A stretch of DNA of 64,000 bases from Siphonodentalium dalli (Eukaryota; Mollusca; Scaphopoda; Gadilida; Siphonodentaliidae): contig CP136066.1 in NCBI GenBank assembly GCA_032622095.1, positions 182,254,716 through 182,318,715 on the forward strand. Reading direction: 5' to 3'. This document shows positions 24,955-36,790 of the stretch, piece by piece. The notes under the pieces are model-generated. The model had not been told where the DNA came from, searched no databases, and worked only from the letters and a program-made list of their open reading frames with translations. Within the stretch, counting starts at the first letter, position 1. Every line of letters begins with the position of its first letter. A program made the position numbers and the translations under genes.

Positions 24955-25680
24955 GAAAGGTATTTAATAAGGTTTTAATCGAATTTTTAAATTGGTACAA
25001 TTAATATATATGAAAGCATTGCCAAATAGCCGGACCAACATCTCAAATAAACGCACTAAACACAAAACACGAGGCATATAATCGCCTGTTTCTATAAATA
25101 ACATACTCAACAACAACTCTGCAGCGATACAATCATTCCGGACGCAAAAATTAACGAAAATTGAAACATTGTTCTCAGTTAACGCGACGGGTGACTGATA
25201 AACGCTCTTTATTCATACCATAAACGGAAAGAACTGATAAAAACGCTCTTTAATGTTTCATGTTGGGCTTGCGTGTTTAGTATCATGGATTTGGGTTAAG
25301 TCTTTCATTTATCGCCACGAAGACTGGTCGACGTATTTGTAGACCTGATATGGCCAGCGGAACCGGGTCGGGATTTGTTCGACCTATTCAAAATGGAATT
25401 AACTCCAGACTGATTATACCGCCCACTATTATTGGCAGCCTGTGTATATTGGTAATCCAGAATGTTACCTCAACCAGTTGTCATGTAGTTATTTTGTTTA
25501 GAGAGATCAACCACTTTTCTTTATCTAGGTAGAGAATGATGGTATTTAATAACTGCTTAATTCAACTGCGTTATGAATGCATATCTATTTAAGCTGCACG
25601 ATTCGACACACGACATTAATTTGCAATTAGATTGCTAACGTATGCCATTTCGAATGGAGTCTTAATGACTTAAATTTTAA
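24955..25680 (-). repeat. Block X, copy 5 (inverted)
   Basis: Reverse complement of the 3' two-thirds of block X. It begins at the TATTTAATAAGGTTTTAATC end and stops abruptly after CTTAATGACTTAAATTTTAA. It is more diverged than the direct copies and lies alone, outside the mosaic. Confidence 0.8.
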
Positions 25681-27625
25681 TATGATCGTACGTGACACGT
25701 AATGGAGCAACCACCCAGTTGATAATGAAATGTTGATATGATCATACGTGGGCTATATATACATGTTGAGTCAACTTGGGTGTGTGGTTTTAATGAAACA
25801 TATATACATGTAGTACATGTACATATAAATAACGAACGTATTCACAGTATGCTAGCTTCACAGCTTGTATCATTAGTATCTACACGGATGAAATCGTCAA
25901 ATAAGATTATACCGTACATGTACACGATTTATTTGGTCTAAGGCACTGATGCTAAATACTGTAAGATAATAAACTGTTTTCACCATATATAAATGTAGGC
26001 ATATATAGGTCAAATATAAGACACAAGCAGGTGATACAATATAAGTATAGGCCCTACAGTTATTCCCACTGTGCATATGGTCGTGGTGCCTGGAACTTCA
26101 TGTTTGTTGTAGTTTATAGCCTAAAATATAGGGCATATCAGTACTCATACCGGTATATAATCCATTTAGGCAGAAATGAAGTTCCATTATATATTAACTT
26201 CTGACAAAGTGGTGTCCATAATTCCAACATATACCACAGTTGTCTGGGAATGATATTATGATATATTACATATATTACATGTCATTACATCACACACATA
26301 TACATAATACAAACACCAGATAATAGTATGGTACCAAATACTACCACGGGTGGAATAATTCCCCAAATTGAATAAAAGTAGATCTAAATAATAGTGTGGG
26401 CCGGATGGATTCTGTTCATGCTTTCCACAATCCACATGCAGAGTCATAATCACACAAGTGATTTGGCCTTGTACACTTCCATTATGAGTCCCATACATTT
26501 GGTCCTGAGATGATCTGAGGGCACATCTTGCAGGTGAGGCTGGTGAGTAAAATTAAATAAACATAGTACACACACACATAAGGATCATAGTTAATACAGG
26601 GTGGATGTTTTGCTGAAAATTAATGGACATATGTACAGCCTATTTATGATATTCCTTTTATCTCGAGAGCATGTAATTTGACATTTGACCAAGAAATTCT
26701 AGTTCCAAAATATTTTGCATGGAAATAAATTACATTGGAATCAGTTGTTGAATTTGATTTGTGAACAGAACCCGGTGTGAAATGTTACAATGAGGGTTAC
26801 GAGCAGTTTCACCCTTTCAATATACAAACCGTTAATAGCACCATGCATACATGATAACATGGCATCAGTAGCTCGAGACGAGTATGACTCGCCACAAAAT
26901 AGCACTTCAACCAGGCTCTGCCCATAATTAAATTTGTGATTCCAAAACAATTTACTATGACTATGCATACAGGTATGACCCTACTCTTATTCATAATATG
27001 CTGCGGGTCTATTCACACAAATTGGTACCGGTAATGCTATACATGCATATCAGGGGGGGTAGTAAAAAATAGCAGGAATGTATGCCGAGGTAGTGGGTGG
27101 CCCGAGGGGGGGGGGGGCGGGGGGACACATTTTTACACCCTCATGCAATTTTTTTACTAAAGACCTTTTGTGCCCTTACCGGTATATGACATTTGTAATA
27201 GTTTAAAACATATTATAAGAATTTATAACGGCAAAAACACCATATTTATGTTACTGCATGGGACCTCATATGGGCCTTAGTCGGGATGATATTGAGCTAC
27301 ATGGCATGTTGCATATGGGGCGGTGTGTTGAAAAAAATTCCTTCCCGACACCCTTCGGAAAGTCGATTCGAGAAATGAAAACTGAAATAAATAAACTCGC
27401 CTTGATGTAACTAAAGTCTAGATCACTGTGTGCATGGAAAAGGGGCGAGCAACTGTCTCTAACATTAATGTGACTATCAATGGGTAGAAAATATCTGTCA
27501 TCAGTGCATCAAGCCAGTCAGTGAATTATTTGCATGTCATCAGGTGATGTCTCACATGACCGAACGTAACCAAGTCTGGTATACCGTATAGTGGCGTATA
27601 CCGGTAGTGCTGTGACTGCTTGTCA
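25681..27625. other. No gene seen
   Basis: AT-rich unique sequence with short tandem AC tracts (near 26570) and a long poly-G run at about 27106-27123. None of the short frames has family features or splice support. Confidence 0.5.
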
Positions 27626-27981
27626 TCTATATATATAAACAAGTAAGATCTGTCCGGGTTTTTCTATCAGACCCCTGGACCGAGTTCAACCAAATTCGGT
27701 GTGGTGACTCTGGGTACCCTGGCGGATGTTCGAATGGTGTTAGTTTTTCAAAAAATTTAATTTAAAAAAAAAAACAATTGGTTTTGTTAAATTGAGCAAG
27801 GAATTCAATGTTTAAAAAAGTTTATTAAAACAATATATATATATATCAAAATGTTTCAATGACCAAATGTGCTAAATGAAGGCTTTGTCTCAGATAAAAA
27901 TGTTTGCGAAGTCCCACAAATGGGGCCACAGGTATCTCCGATGCTGAATATAGGCTCCCAAAGGGAGCCTGTTTCAGCTAG
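27626..27981 (+). mobile_element. Non-autonomous Helitron (356 bp)
   Basis: Shows the Helitron hallmarks: 5' TC (TCTATATATATAAACAAG), 3' CTAG, and a hairpin GGCTCCC-AAA-GGGAGCC at 27953-27969, nine bases before the terminal CTAG. It lies between an A (27625) and a T (27982), as Helitrons do, with no target duplication. The 5' segment contains GGACCGAGTTCAACCAAATT. No Rep or helicase coding sequence is inside, so it would depend on an autonomous partner. Confidence 0.85.
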
Positions 27982-28679
27982 TTTAGTATAATAGAAGTAA
28001 GTTGCTCCAGTAGACTAATATAAGTGGTATGGAATGTGTTAGATAATGGGCTGGTTGACAGACTAATCAGGAAATAGTTCGAAATTATGAACTTTTGTGT
28101 ATTCTGCACAATGACCTTGGTTTACAGATGATCAGCAATTTATAAAACATTTTCTTTTCATTTAAAACAGCTTCTGAAACAGGTTAAACTGTTATTTGAA
28201 CTATTAAACTGAGATCACCCCCAGTCACAAGAGTGATATCAGTAGAGTTTTATGCGAGTTTGGTCCAATTTTAGTGAAATTTTGGGGGTGTGTGTCAAAA
28301 AATTGGGACTAAAAAAATATTTGTTTGCAGGTTTGGGGGTGGTGGGTCCCCAAAAGTGCCAGATGCAAAAAAACGGCATACGTTCCTGCAAATTTTGTAC
28401 CCCCCCCCATACTGTGTGTATTATAGTAGTATTTTCGGTTATCTACTGTTATTCACAATTGAGAAGAAATTCCAGGATAGGAAATCATCAAATTTCTAAG
28501 GACATATCCACCATTCCAAGAAAAAACATTCACTGTGCATGTCATGTGCCGCATCGGTCTGAGAGTATTTTTCCCAAAAATCACACTCCAGTCCCACTCC
28601 CAGTCTAAAATTTAAACTAATATTAACCTACGGTATAGTGTACATGTACATGTATACACACGCACCTTCAAGTTGGTTT
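27982..28679. other. No gene seen
   Basis: Unique sequence with G- and C-runs (28390-28398). Two overlapping short frames at 28252-28608 are low-complexity, with no splice or family support. Confidence 0.45.
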
Positions 28680-30097
28680 GAGACCCATCTACATGTCATT
28701 GTTAACATCCATGATAAATTTCATGAAGACCCGACCAAAGCTACGACATGTAGCCCGCGCCAAAGGATTTAATCATGCAAAGAGTAAAATCCAAGATGGC
28801 TGCTGGCGGCCATGTTTTTGGCCGAATAACCCCAAAATGACTCATTCCCAACTACATGTCAATGTCAACATTCATGACAAATTCATAAAGATCAGACCAA
28901 AGGTACCGTTACGACCTGTAGCCCACGCCAAAGGATTTAGTCATGCAAAGAGTAAAATACAAGATAGCTGCTGGCGACCATGTTTTTTTGGCCGAATGAC
29001 CCCAAAAGGACTCGTTCCCATCTCCATGTCATTGTTAACATCTATGACAAATTTCATGAAGATCCGACCAAAACTACGACCTGTAGCCCGCGCCAAAGGA
29101 TTTAGTCATGCAAAGAATAAAATCCAAGATGGCTACTGGTGGCCATGTTTTTTGGCCTAACGACCCCAAAATAACTCATTCCCATCTACATGTCAATATT
29201 AACATCTATGACAAATTTCATAATGATCAGACGAACAGTACGACCTGTAGACTGCGCCAATGTATTAATTTAGAAATCCAAGATGGCCGCCAGCGGCCAT
29301 GTTCTTTGGCCGATGATTCCAAAAGAACTTGTTCCCAACTACATGTCATTGTTAACATCCATGACAAATTTCATGAAGATCCGACCAAAGCTACGACCTG
29401 TAGCCCGCGCCAAAGGATTTAGTCATGCAAAGAGTAAAATCCAAGATGGCTCCGAATGACCCCAAAATGACTCGTTCCCATCTACATGTCATTGTCAATA
29501 TTCGTGACAAATTTCATACAGATCAGACAATAGGTACGACCTGTAGCCCGCACCAAAGGAATTAGTCATGCAAAGAGTAAAATCCAAGATGGCTGCTGGC
29601 GGCCATATTTTTTGCCGAACAACCCCAAAATGACTCATTCCCATCTACATGTCAATATTAACATCAATGACAAATTTTATGATGATCAGACAAACAGTAC
29701 GACATGTAGACCGCGCCAATAGATTTAATTTTGAAATCCAAGATGGCTGCCAGCGGCCATGTTTTTTTGCTGAATGACCCCAAAATGACTCGTTCCCATC
29801 TACATGTCAATGTCAACATTTATGACGAATTTCATGAAGATCTGACCAAAGGTACGATCTGTAACTCGTGCCAAAGGATTTAGTCATGCAAAGAGTAACA
29901 TCCAAGATGGCTGCTGGCGGCCATGTTTTTTTTGGCCGAACGACCCCAAAAGGACTCATTCCCATCTAAATGTCATTGTTAACATCCATGACAAATTTCA
30001 TGATGATCAGACTAAAGGCACAACCTTGAAATCCAAGATGGCCACCAGCGGCCATGTTTTTCGGTCGAATGACCCCAAAATGATTCGTTCCCATCTA
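28680..30097 (+). repeat. Tandem array of ~143-170-bp units
   Basis: At least nine degenerate units, each with CTACATGTCA..., a TTTCATGAAGATC-type phrase, TGTAGCCCGCGCCAAAGGAT, then AAATCCAAGATGGC and GGCCATGTTTTTTGGCC. Unit starts fall near 28689, 28852, 29022, 29186, 29339, 29482, 29645, 29800 and 29966. Open frames through it are a consequence of the repeat. It resumes at 30490 after a MITE insertion. Confidence 0.85.
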
Positions 30098-30098
30098 A

Positions 30099-30486
30099 CC
30101 TGCTGGGCAAAACAAGTGTCCACTTAACCACGATGTGGTTAGCATTGCCAATGCGGCCGAAATGCAACTACACCGCGGCTCCACCGGCTAACTACAGTTG
30201 GGCATTGGTGTATTTGCCATTCGGCCATGGTGTACCGGTAGTTGCCGCGGTGTACATTCATCAAACTGAAAAAAGACAATACAAACCAGAAATCTAACCA
30301 TGGTGTACATGCCATTTGGCCCCGTTGTAGTTGCTTTTTGGCCATGGTGTACATGTGTACTTGTCGTTCGGCCGCTGTGTACTTGCCGCTCGGCCACGGC
30401 GCTCAACTGCAGTTACAAACTCTGACAACGCGGCCGAACGGCAAATACACCGCGGTGCCAATGGACACTTGTTTTGTCCAGCAGGG
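30099..30486. mobile_element. 388-bp Harbinger-like MITE inserted in the tandem array
   Basis: Ends are inverted: CCTGCTGGGCAAAACAAGTG on the left and its near-complement TGTCCAGCAGG on the right. TAA lies on both sides, and the target phrase CTAAATGTCA is split exactly there. A 3-bp TAA/TTA duplication is typical of PIF/Harbinger elements. The interior contains repeats of about 20-25 bp of the type TGTACTTGCCGYTCGGCC, and there is no coding capacity. Confidence 0.75.
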
Positions 30487-30645
30487 TAAATGTCAATGTC
30501 AACATTCATGACAAATTTCATAAAGATCAGACTAAAGGCACAACCTGTAGCCCGCGCCAAAGGAAATTGTTGACGGACACACAGACACACGGATGACGGA
30601 CGCCAACCCATGGCAATAGCTCAAACTTACAAAGTTAGTTGAGCT
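30487..30645 (+). repeat. Distal end of the tandem-array element
   Basis: The last array unit continues here and ends in a GACGGACACACAGACAC tract followed by CCCATGGCAATAGCTCAAAC. Such an end is common on invertebrate interspersed repeats, suggesting the array is internal to one larger element. Confidence 0.6.
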
Positions 30646-32140
30646 AATCAAACGGGATGCGTGGGAATTTTGCAAAATGAATAAAATGAAAACCGTCGGG
30701 AGCTCCGAAATAGGGCCGGGCGGGTTACCGGAAACACAGGTATATATTTTGTTTGGCTTTACTACTTCGGGGTTGATGCAGTTTGCTGAATTTTTCTCGC
30801 GGTCAAAATCCCATGACCACATTGAACCTGCCGTTCATTTCTTATATAATACAGCAGTATTACATGTATATGGGGTGACGGAGACGGAGTTAATCATTCC
30901 TGGAGGGCTGTTAAGAAACCAAGGTGCCCGACAAAATCATGTTATTACTATTATTACCACACCGTCCTGGTGTGAGCATGCGTTAATGAAAACAAAGCTT
31001 AGCGCTCGCTTCTGTTCAACTTCACCTTAAAATTATGGAATCATGACGTGTGGGTAAAATAATGTTCATCTAATAAAGATCGCCCTCTAAAGTGGTAAAA
31101 ATTAATATTAAGTAATAGCGTTAACGTTGGAATCAACAGAAGGATATCTGTATGAATTTGAACTGAATAGTATGTACTAGTACGATTGATTGATTATATT
31201 TGTCGCACACCATTGCACCACCTGTAAATATACACAGCAACTTTAATATAAATATAATATTAATCTCATATATTTGTATAAGGGTCCTGCCCTCATAAGC
31301 CCAGCTTTTGTGGGATCCTGTTGTATATAACATGTTATTATTCTATAATTTCAAATAAAAACTTATTGAATTGAAAAATTGAATTGAATTGATCTTTTCA
31401 ATTTGAAAACAGAAACAAATATTTTTCAGTCCTAAATCAAATAATGATTAAATTAATGATAATAAAATACCTGTGCAACCTTTGATCAGTGTTGATTAGA
31501 CTAGAGAACAAATTCAACAATGCCTCCAACACTGTCCAAGCTCCTTCGAAAGTGAAAGTGCAATAATCATGTCACAAACACAGTTTACACATGATGTCAT
31601 GAAATTGAATACACTTAACATTGAATTGACTGGTCTTCAATGTATCTGTGGTACACAATAATCCATAAAATCCTCAAAACAACATTAATTGTTGCAAATT
31701 CAATGAAACAGATCAATCACTCGTTGATTTTTCGATTTCGTGACATATGGGCCTTGACCTTGTAGTGGTGAAATCGGTGTTTATAAAGTGTTTGTCGACG
31801 CCGATGCCGGCTCTAAATAAAAGTGTAATGTCGCGCTTCTTCGTTGTTTCTCAGTGGATGTGAATGCGATTTTGTATGTGTGTCCGGGTTGGGTCATGGA
31901 TGATATTGATTATCGTACATGCACATTTGATTTGTTTTTTTAATTTACAAATTTCGCGTAGAAGATTTGTTTACAATCGAAATGGTTATTAAATCACAAA
32001 CTGTGCCACGGTAATATTTTACCGAATGCCATGTTATCAGACTAGAAAGGCTGTGATTAATCCTCGATTAATCTATTTTTTGATTGAGTCTCGGAGTGAC
32101 TCAGTGAGGACAATTAAAAAGTGATCATCGGCAATCGTTG
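30646..32140. other. No gene firmly supported
   Basis: A 117-residue open frame at 30677-31030 (+) has no recognisable family or splice context. The rest is AT-rich. Confidence 0.4.
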
Positions 32141-32285
32141 TTGTTGTTGTTGATTGATTGATTGATAATTTGATTGATTTGGGGTTTTATGTCGCTTTAG
32201 CCACTAACTTGACTAAGGCCATATCACGACATTGCCAGTTTTAATGGTGGAGGAAATCCGCACACTTACGGCTAATCTAACAGTG
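32141..32285 (+). repeat. Interspersed repeat of a type seen in molluscs
   Basis: A GATTGATTGATT tract is followed by TTGGGGTTTTATGTCGCTTT and GGCCATATCACGACATTGCC. From memory this resembles a very common gastropod/bivalve repeat (GGGTTTTACGTCGCTTTTAGC type). It is the main basis for suggesting a mollusc; no database check was possible. Confidence 0.45.
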
Positions 32286-32562
32286 TACTTGTATGTAAAT
32301 TCCTCCGTCGCGGTTGTCTTCGGAGCACGCTGCTCTCGATCCTAACTGAGTACCGTAACTAACAGTCGATTGTGTTGAAGTTGAAGTGAAGAAAACGTAA
32401 TTCTTCGATCAGTTTCTGCTGGATTCTGCGCAGTAACCTCCCGGAAGTCACGTGTGAAATTCACAAAAAAGCATACACGGTATTTTCTCTCTTGGTATAG
32501 AAATATAGAAAAAATATATGACGTCATAATTCACCTGCATTTAGGTATAAACACCCACCGGG

Positions 32563-32862
32563 GTGGTTGCTATTATTATTGTTTGGTACGGGTATTTTCT
32601 TCCATATAGTCGTGAAATCGCCGAATCCGATTCTGGACAGTTCGACTCGGGGAACATGTTTGGTCATGGATGGGTTGTTTTTTTTATATTGGCATATTCT
32701 GTTTACATGAGTTTTTCGTGCATAATTTCCGGTTTCGGAACATATACAGTGTTTAAATTTTAGCGCCATAGTATAGAGGATATCCAACTCGTTATGTTGG
32801 TACATATGTCATAATGTTGTCATCTGGGTTTTCAAAAAAGTATTAATCCACCTTAATAATGT
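32563..32862 (-). repeat. Block X, copy 6 (inverted, truncated)
   Basis: Reverse complement of only the first ~300 bp of block X. It ends at the same AAGGTGGATTA edge, here abutting block A as at 1190. It breaks off at AATAATAATAG near 32563. Confidence 0.8.
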
Positions 32863-34030
32863 CTAGTATTTTTATTGGCGAGCAGCCAAATTGGCGAGAA
32901 AGACGTGCTTATTATCCAGTATGGTGACCAAAACACTGATATACGGACATATGTAATGGCTTTACGGATATATAGGGTTTGTGTGATATCAATACAATTA
33001 CAAAGTTTTATCATAAATTAAACGTTTCATTGAATACATTAGACAATATCGTACTGGGTATAGGTTGGCAGTTCCTGGCTTAACCACCAGATCACTTTGA
33101 TATAACTTGAACCTTCATGTTCAGATGGTAGCATTATCTGCTTCTTCGTTCCACCCTGAATAGTCATCTGGAAAATAAGGAAAATTGTAGTTAGACGTGA
33201 CAATAGAACAACCGTTATGAGAAACAAATTCAAATAACATGGGATATTATATATCAACAGTATAAGTGCGCTCGCTAAGATTGTGTTTTGCGACTGGTTA
33301 GAAAGAGGGACTGCAACCAGTGCTATTAGGGTGGATACACACGTGCATGTAATCTCTCAAATATCGTGTATTTGTCGTTTTACGTGGATTATGCAGACCA
33401 TGTAATGTGTCCGCCGAAACCCACTTATTGCGACTACGTTTGACCACAGTGAGCCAAGCTCCGAACGCGTAGAGAGACGTTGACTGAACAAAGCCGTCAG
33501 GCCGCTCAAAATAATTGTTCGCGCGATGACCCAAATATCGGACTTTCTTAAAATTATTGTCAGTCCTCTCTTGATTTTTATACCAGCGATCGCCCCAGGA
33601 TTTCCTCAACGCATGAGCTATGATCCCCAACATGGGGGAGGGGCTCTATATTATCCCGGAAGCCACCGGACTTACCATTGCATATTTCATCGACGGGTGG
33701 GGTGGGGGCATGCACCACCCTGGGTCCTGACACGCCCCAACCCTCAAATGAAGCCACGAAGCCACTTCCGACTTGTAAATTTTGTAGTTGACAGTCATTT
33801 CTGTCGTGTCTGTTTGCTACGAGCGATTCAGCTCATATTCAGCAATTTATGGCGATATATTCAACTTAGTTATTCGAAGCTTTTGAGAACCACCCCCCTC
33901 CCCAATCATAGATGGTGGTCCAAAATTTTATAATTCAAGCGTGTAAAAGCTAAAATTGTGACGACTTAGGAACTTGTTTGTAGGATCGTATTTGTGGATC
34001 GGACAGAATCCCGCCATAGATTCAAATATA
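32863..34030 (-). repeat. Block A, copy 3 (inverted)
   Basis: Reverse complement of 1-1190 and 5991-7145. It runs directly into the LINE C-terminal region on the plus strand, so block A lies 5' of that LINE fragment in LINE orientation. Confidence 0.8.
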
Positions 34031-34468
34031 ACCATATCGCTTGTGAAACAGAAACTGACTGATCAATCTATTCAACAGTGGCATGAATCGCGTAAACGCT
34101 CCAGTCGAGGGGAAATATACAGGATATTAAAACCGGACTTTGGTCAGGAATATTACATCTCCGAGTTTCGCGATGACATCAAATATACCCTAGCTCGATT
34201 CAGAACAAGCAACCACTCATTACCAATAGAAAAGGGCAGGTGGCATAGTACACCGCGTGATGAACGAATATGTACACAATGTAACAACGGCCAAATTGGT
34301 GACGAAATTCACTATATTTTTTACTGTCAATCATTATCAACAGAGCGAAAAATGTTGTTGCACAAGTCATATTGGAATTGCCCATGTCCAATGAAACTAA
34401 AAATCTTGTTCTCCACGAGAAAATCATCGATAGCTAGGAGATTGTCAAGATTATGGAGGGTCGACTAG
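34030..34468 (+). pseudogene. LINE ORF2 C-terminal region, best-preserved copy
   Basis: An open frame of about 145 codons reads KQKLTDQSIQQWHES, GEIYRILKPDFGQEYY, RFRTSNHSLPIEKGRWH, then ERICTQCN and IGDEIHYIFYC. This is the post-reverse-transcriptase region of CR1/L2/Jockey-like LINEs, ending in a C-x2-C...H-x4-C cluster, a putative nucleic-acid-binding finger. No reverse transcriptase precedes it, because block A replaces it, so it is a fragment. Reading continues to a stop at 34466. The 3355-3660 and 5820-5985 fragments derive from the same family. Confidence 0.75.
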
Positions 34469-34739
34469 TTACTTGATGAGATCAAAGAGATGCCGCATAC
34501 TAGGGCTCCCACGGCTGTGCCTTAGGGTAGCATGGTGTGGGGTTTGTGTTGGTCTCATCCAGCGACTGGTTTACCCTGGCCCTGATATAGGTTACACCTG
34601 AATAATATATCTTTATTGAATTGATATCTTCTTTATTAGTCTAACACTGCCTCTGATATTATGTATAAATATGTAAACATGTTTTCTTTCAACCATTGAT
34701 GTATGGTATAAGAAATAAATATATCTAATCTATCTTCAA
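34469..34739 (+). repeat. 3' flank of the LINE fragment
   Basis: Matches the reverse complement of 5601-5830, with phrases such as CAGCGACTGGTTTACCCTGG. It probably represents the LINE 3' untranslated region. It runs without break into inverted block Y. Confidence 0.55.
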
Positions 34740-36790
34740 CCTTTGGTTTGAGAAATATATACGGTCGTGTGAAAATGGGGGGGGGGGGAGGTCAGTCAGT
34801 CAGTCTTTTTACTTCGAACGCCGTACCTGCATTAATTTTTGGCGCTGTAATGGACATTTGCATGGAAATCACAATTGAAAGTTATCACACCAGTTTTCTC
34901 TGAAGCTATCCGAGGAATCTCAACGAACCGGTATTGTCGGTCTTAATTTTCCAATGTCTGTTTCAAGGCAAGAGAGCACCATATAGGATTGTTAATGGGA
35001 CATTAAACACTTGTGCATCACACTCGCCCTAAAAGAACGTCAAATTCTGCACATTTTATTTTTATGTTGGATGATCCTGAAATGACGCGAAAAAATCAAG
35101 TATAAAATCGACGGACTCAAATCCACTTTTCGAAATGAATTAAAACTCGTGAAAAACAGCAACATATATCAGATAGGATTTATTCATTTCGGCATCCATG
35201 AAAGAGTTTATGACTAGCCTGAAATTTCTTGATATCAGTTAGTTTGATAATGGCTTATAACTGCTCAATTGCCTCGCCTGTTGAAATTCTCCGATCACGC
35301 ACAGGCGACTAATGCTAACAATGATTGGTGTGACCATGTAAAATACATTGATTTTACATACAAAAATGACATGCATAACTAAAATACATTGATTTTACAT
35401 ACAAACATTACATGCATAACGACAATAGAAGCGTATATCTAATCGTTGCCAACCCGTTTCGCAGCGGCAAATTAACTGACATATCTCGATATAAATAATT
35501 AAAGTCGCCATATTTTCTACTGTTCTCCCTTCCACAATATCCAGCCGATTATCAAGTGGTAACAATAACTGCATTATTTTAACGGCTGGAATATTAAAAT
35601 ATTCCCCATTTATTATCATAACAATCACAAGTCATTGTCTGGCGTGTTAATCACTTGCTGACACCGAAATGTCAAATTGGTGTGACTAATCAATAATGTT
35701 GACCAAATGTATGACAATATTGTTTCTTAAATTAACTAGCAGTTTTTTTTAGTTTTGACTGGCCATGGGGGAGAGAATAGGGCAAGGCTTTCCAAGTGTT
35801 GGAAATTTCCAACCTTTCACCCGCATTAGGTTGGAAAGTTTCCATCTGATAACCATTTCATACCATATTTGTTTTTACCAAAAATAGGAGCATATGCAAA
35901 TATTGGTTAAAAAACAATCGCCACCCACATAATAATACATCAGCTGTTCTGACAACAATATAACATGGAAATACATAGTATGTTGAAATGGACGATATTA
36001 TTGATTGATCATAACTCGAGCGCTTGAATTGTTGTGATCATATCCCCGCGAGATTAGTTAACGGATACCGATGTCCACCTATCAAAGTGAATAGATATCA
36101 CCAATGGGGATAAAATATCAGCGCCCTGCCTTCGCCGGATATTTTCCGGTATTATTTATTTCATTGGTCAAGTAAGTCACATGGGGCAGACCTGATATTT
36201 TCTTGCTAGCCATGTGTGCGATGAACAAGATATAAAACAATTCATAGAGGTCAATCGAGTAACCATTTCTAATTATTAGAAAATGTTTTCGAGCAATCAG
36301 CAAATGAGCCCGTCGTTTGCTGCGTTGGAAATTATGAGGTCATCTTTGTCCACCCTAGTAATATTAAAGCGCAATGTCTTCATTTATAAATAGGCTATAT
36401 TCAAACAATTGTTTGATATACACCTGATAGTAATGATTAATAAACTATAATATAAGTAACAGACTTCTGTTTCTACTTCATAATATATATAACTTGATAG
36501 ATGATTTGACACCAATTTATGGAAATGTCAACGCAATGATGCAAGTATACTATGAACAAAGTACAATTTTATTAAATGGTTCGGGGCCCGGGTGCAATGG
36601 CCGCGTATTCATTTGTTGGTGCTCAATTGCCGTTATGTTAGACGGTTAATCCTTATGCAAATTGCACTCACTAAATTGCTCAGTGTGAATACCTTACATG
36701 GAATTTAACATTCATTTCGGAGACGCGGTCAAACAGGACACCGATAGAATTACATGCAACTATAGTTTTCGAAAACTTTTTGGTTAGTCA
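34740..36790 (-). repeat. Block Y and neighbour, inverted copy
   Basis: Reverse complement of 15701-17820, collinear throughout, lacking the GT microsatellite and the fold-back element. Its 34740-35553 part also matches 4757-5600. A 77-residue minus-strand frame at 35395-35628 is conserved at 16929-17162 with few changes but has no known motif. Confidence 0.8.

Noticed and set aside
28678-29422. 160- and 104-residue open frames
   Set aside because: They run through the ~160-bp tandem repeats and repeat the same peptide; no sign of selection on coding.
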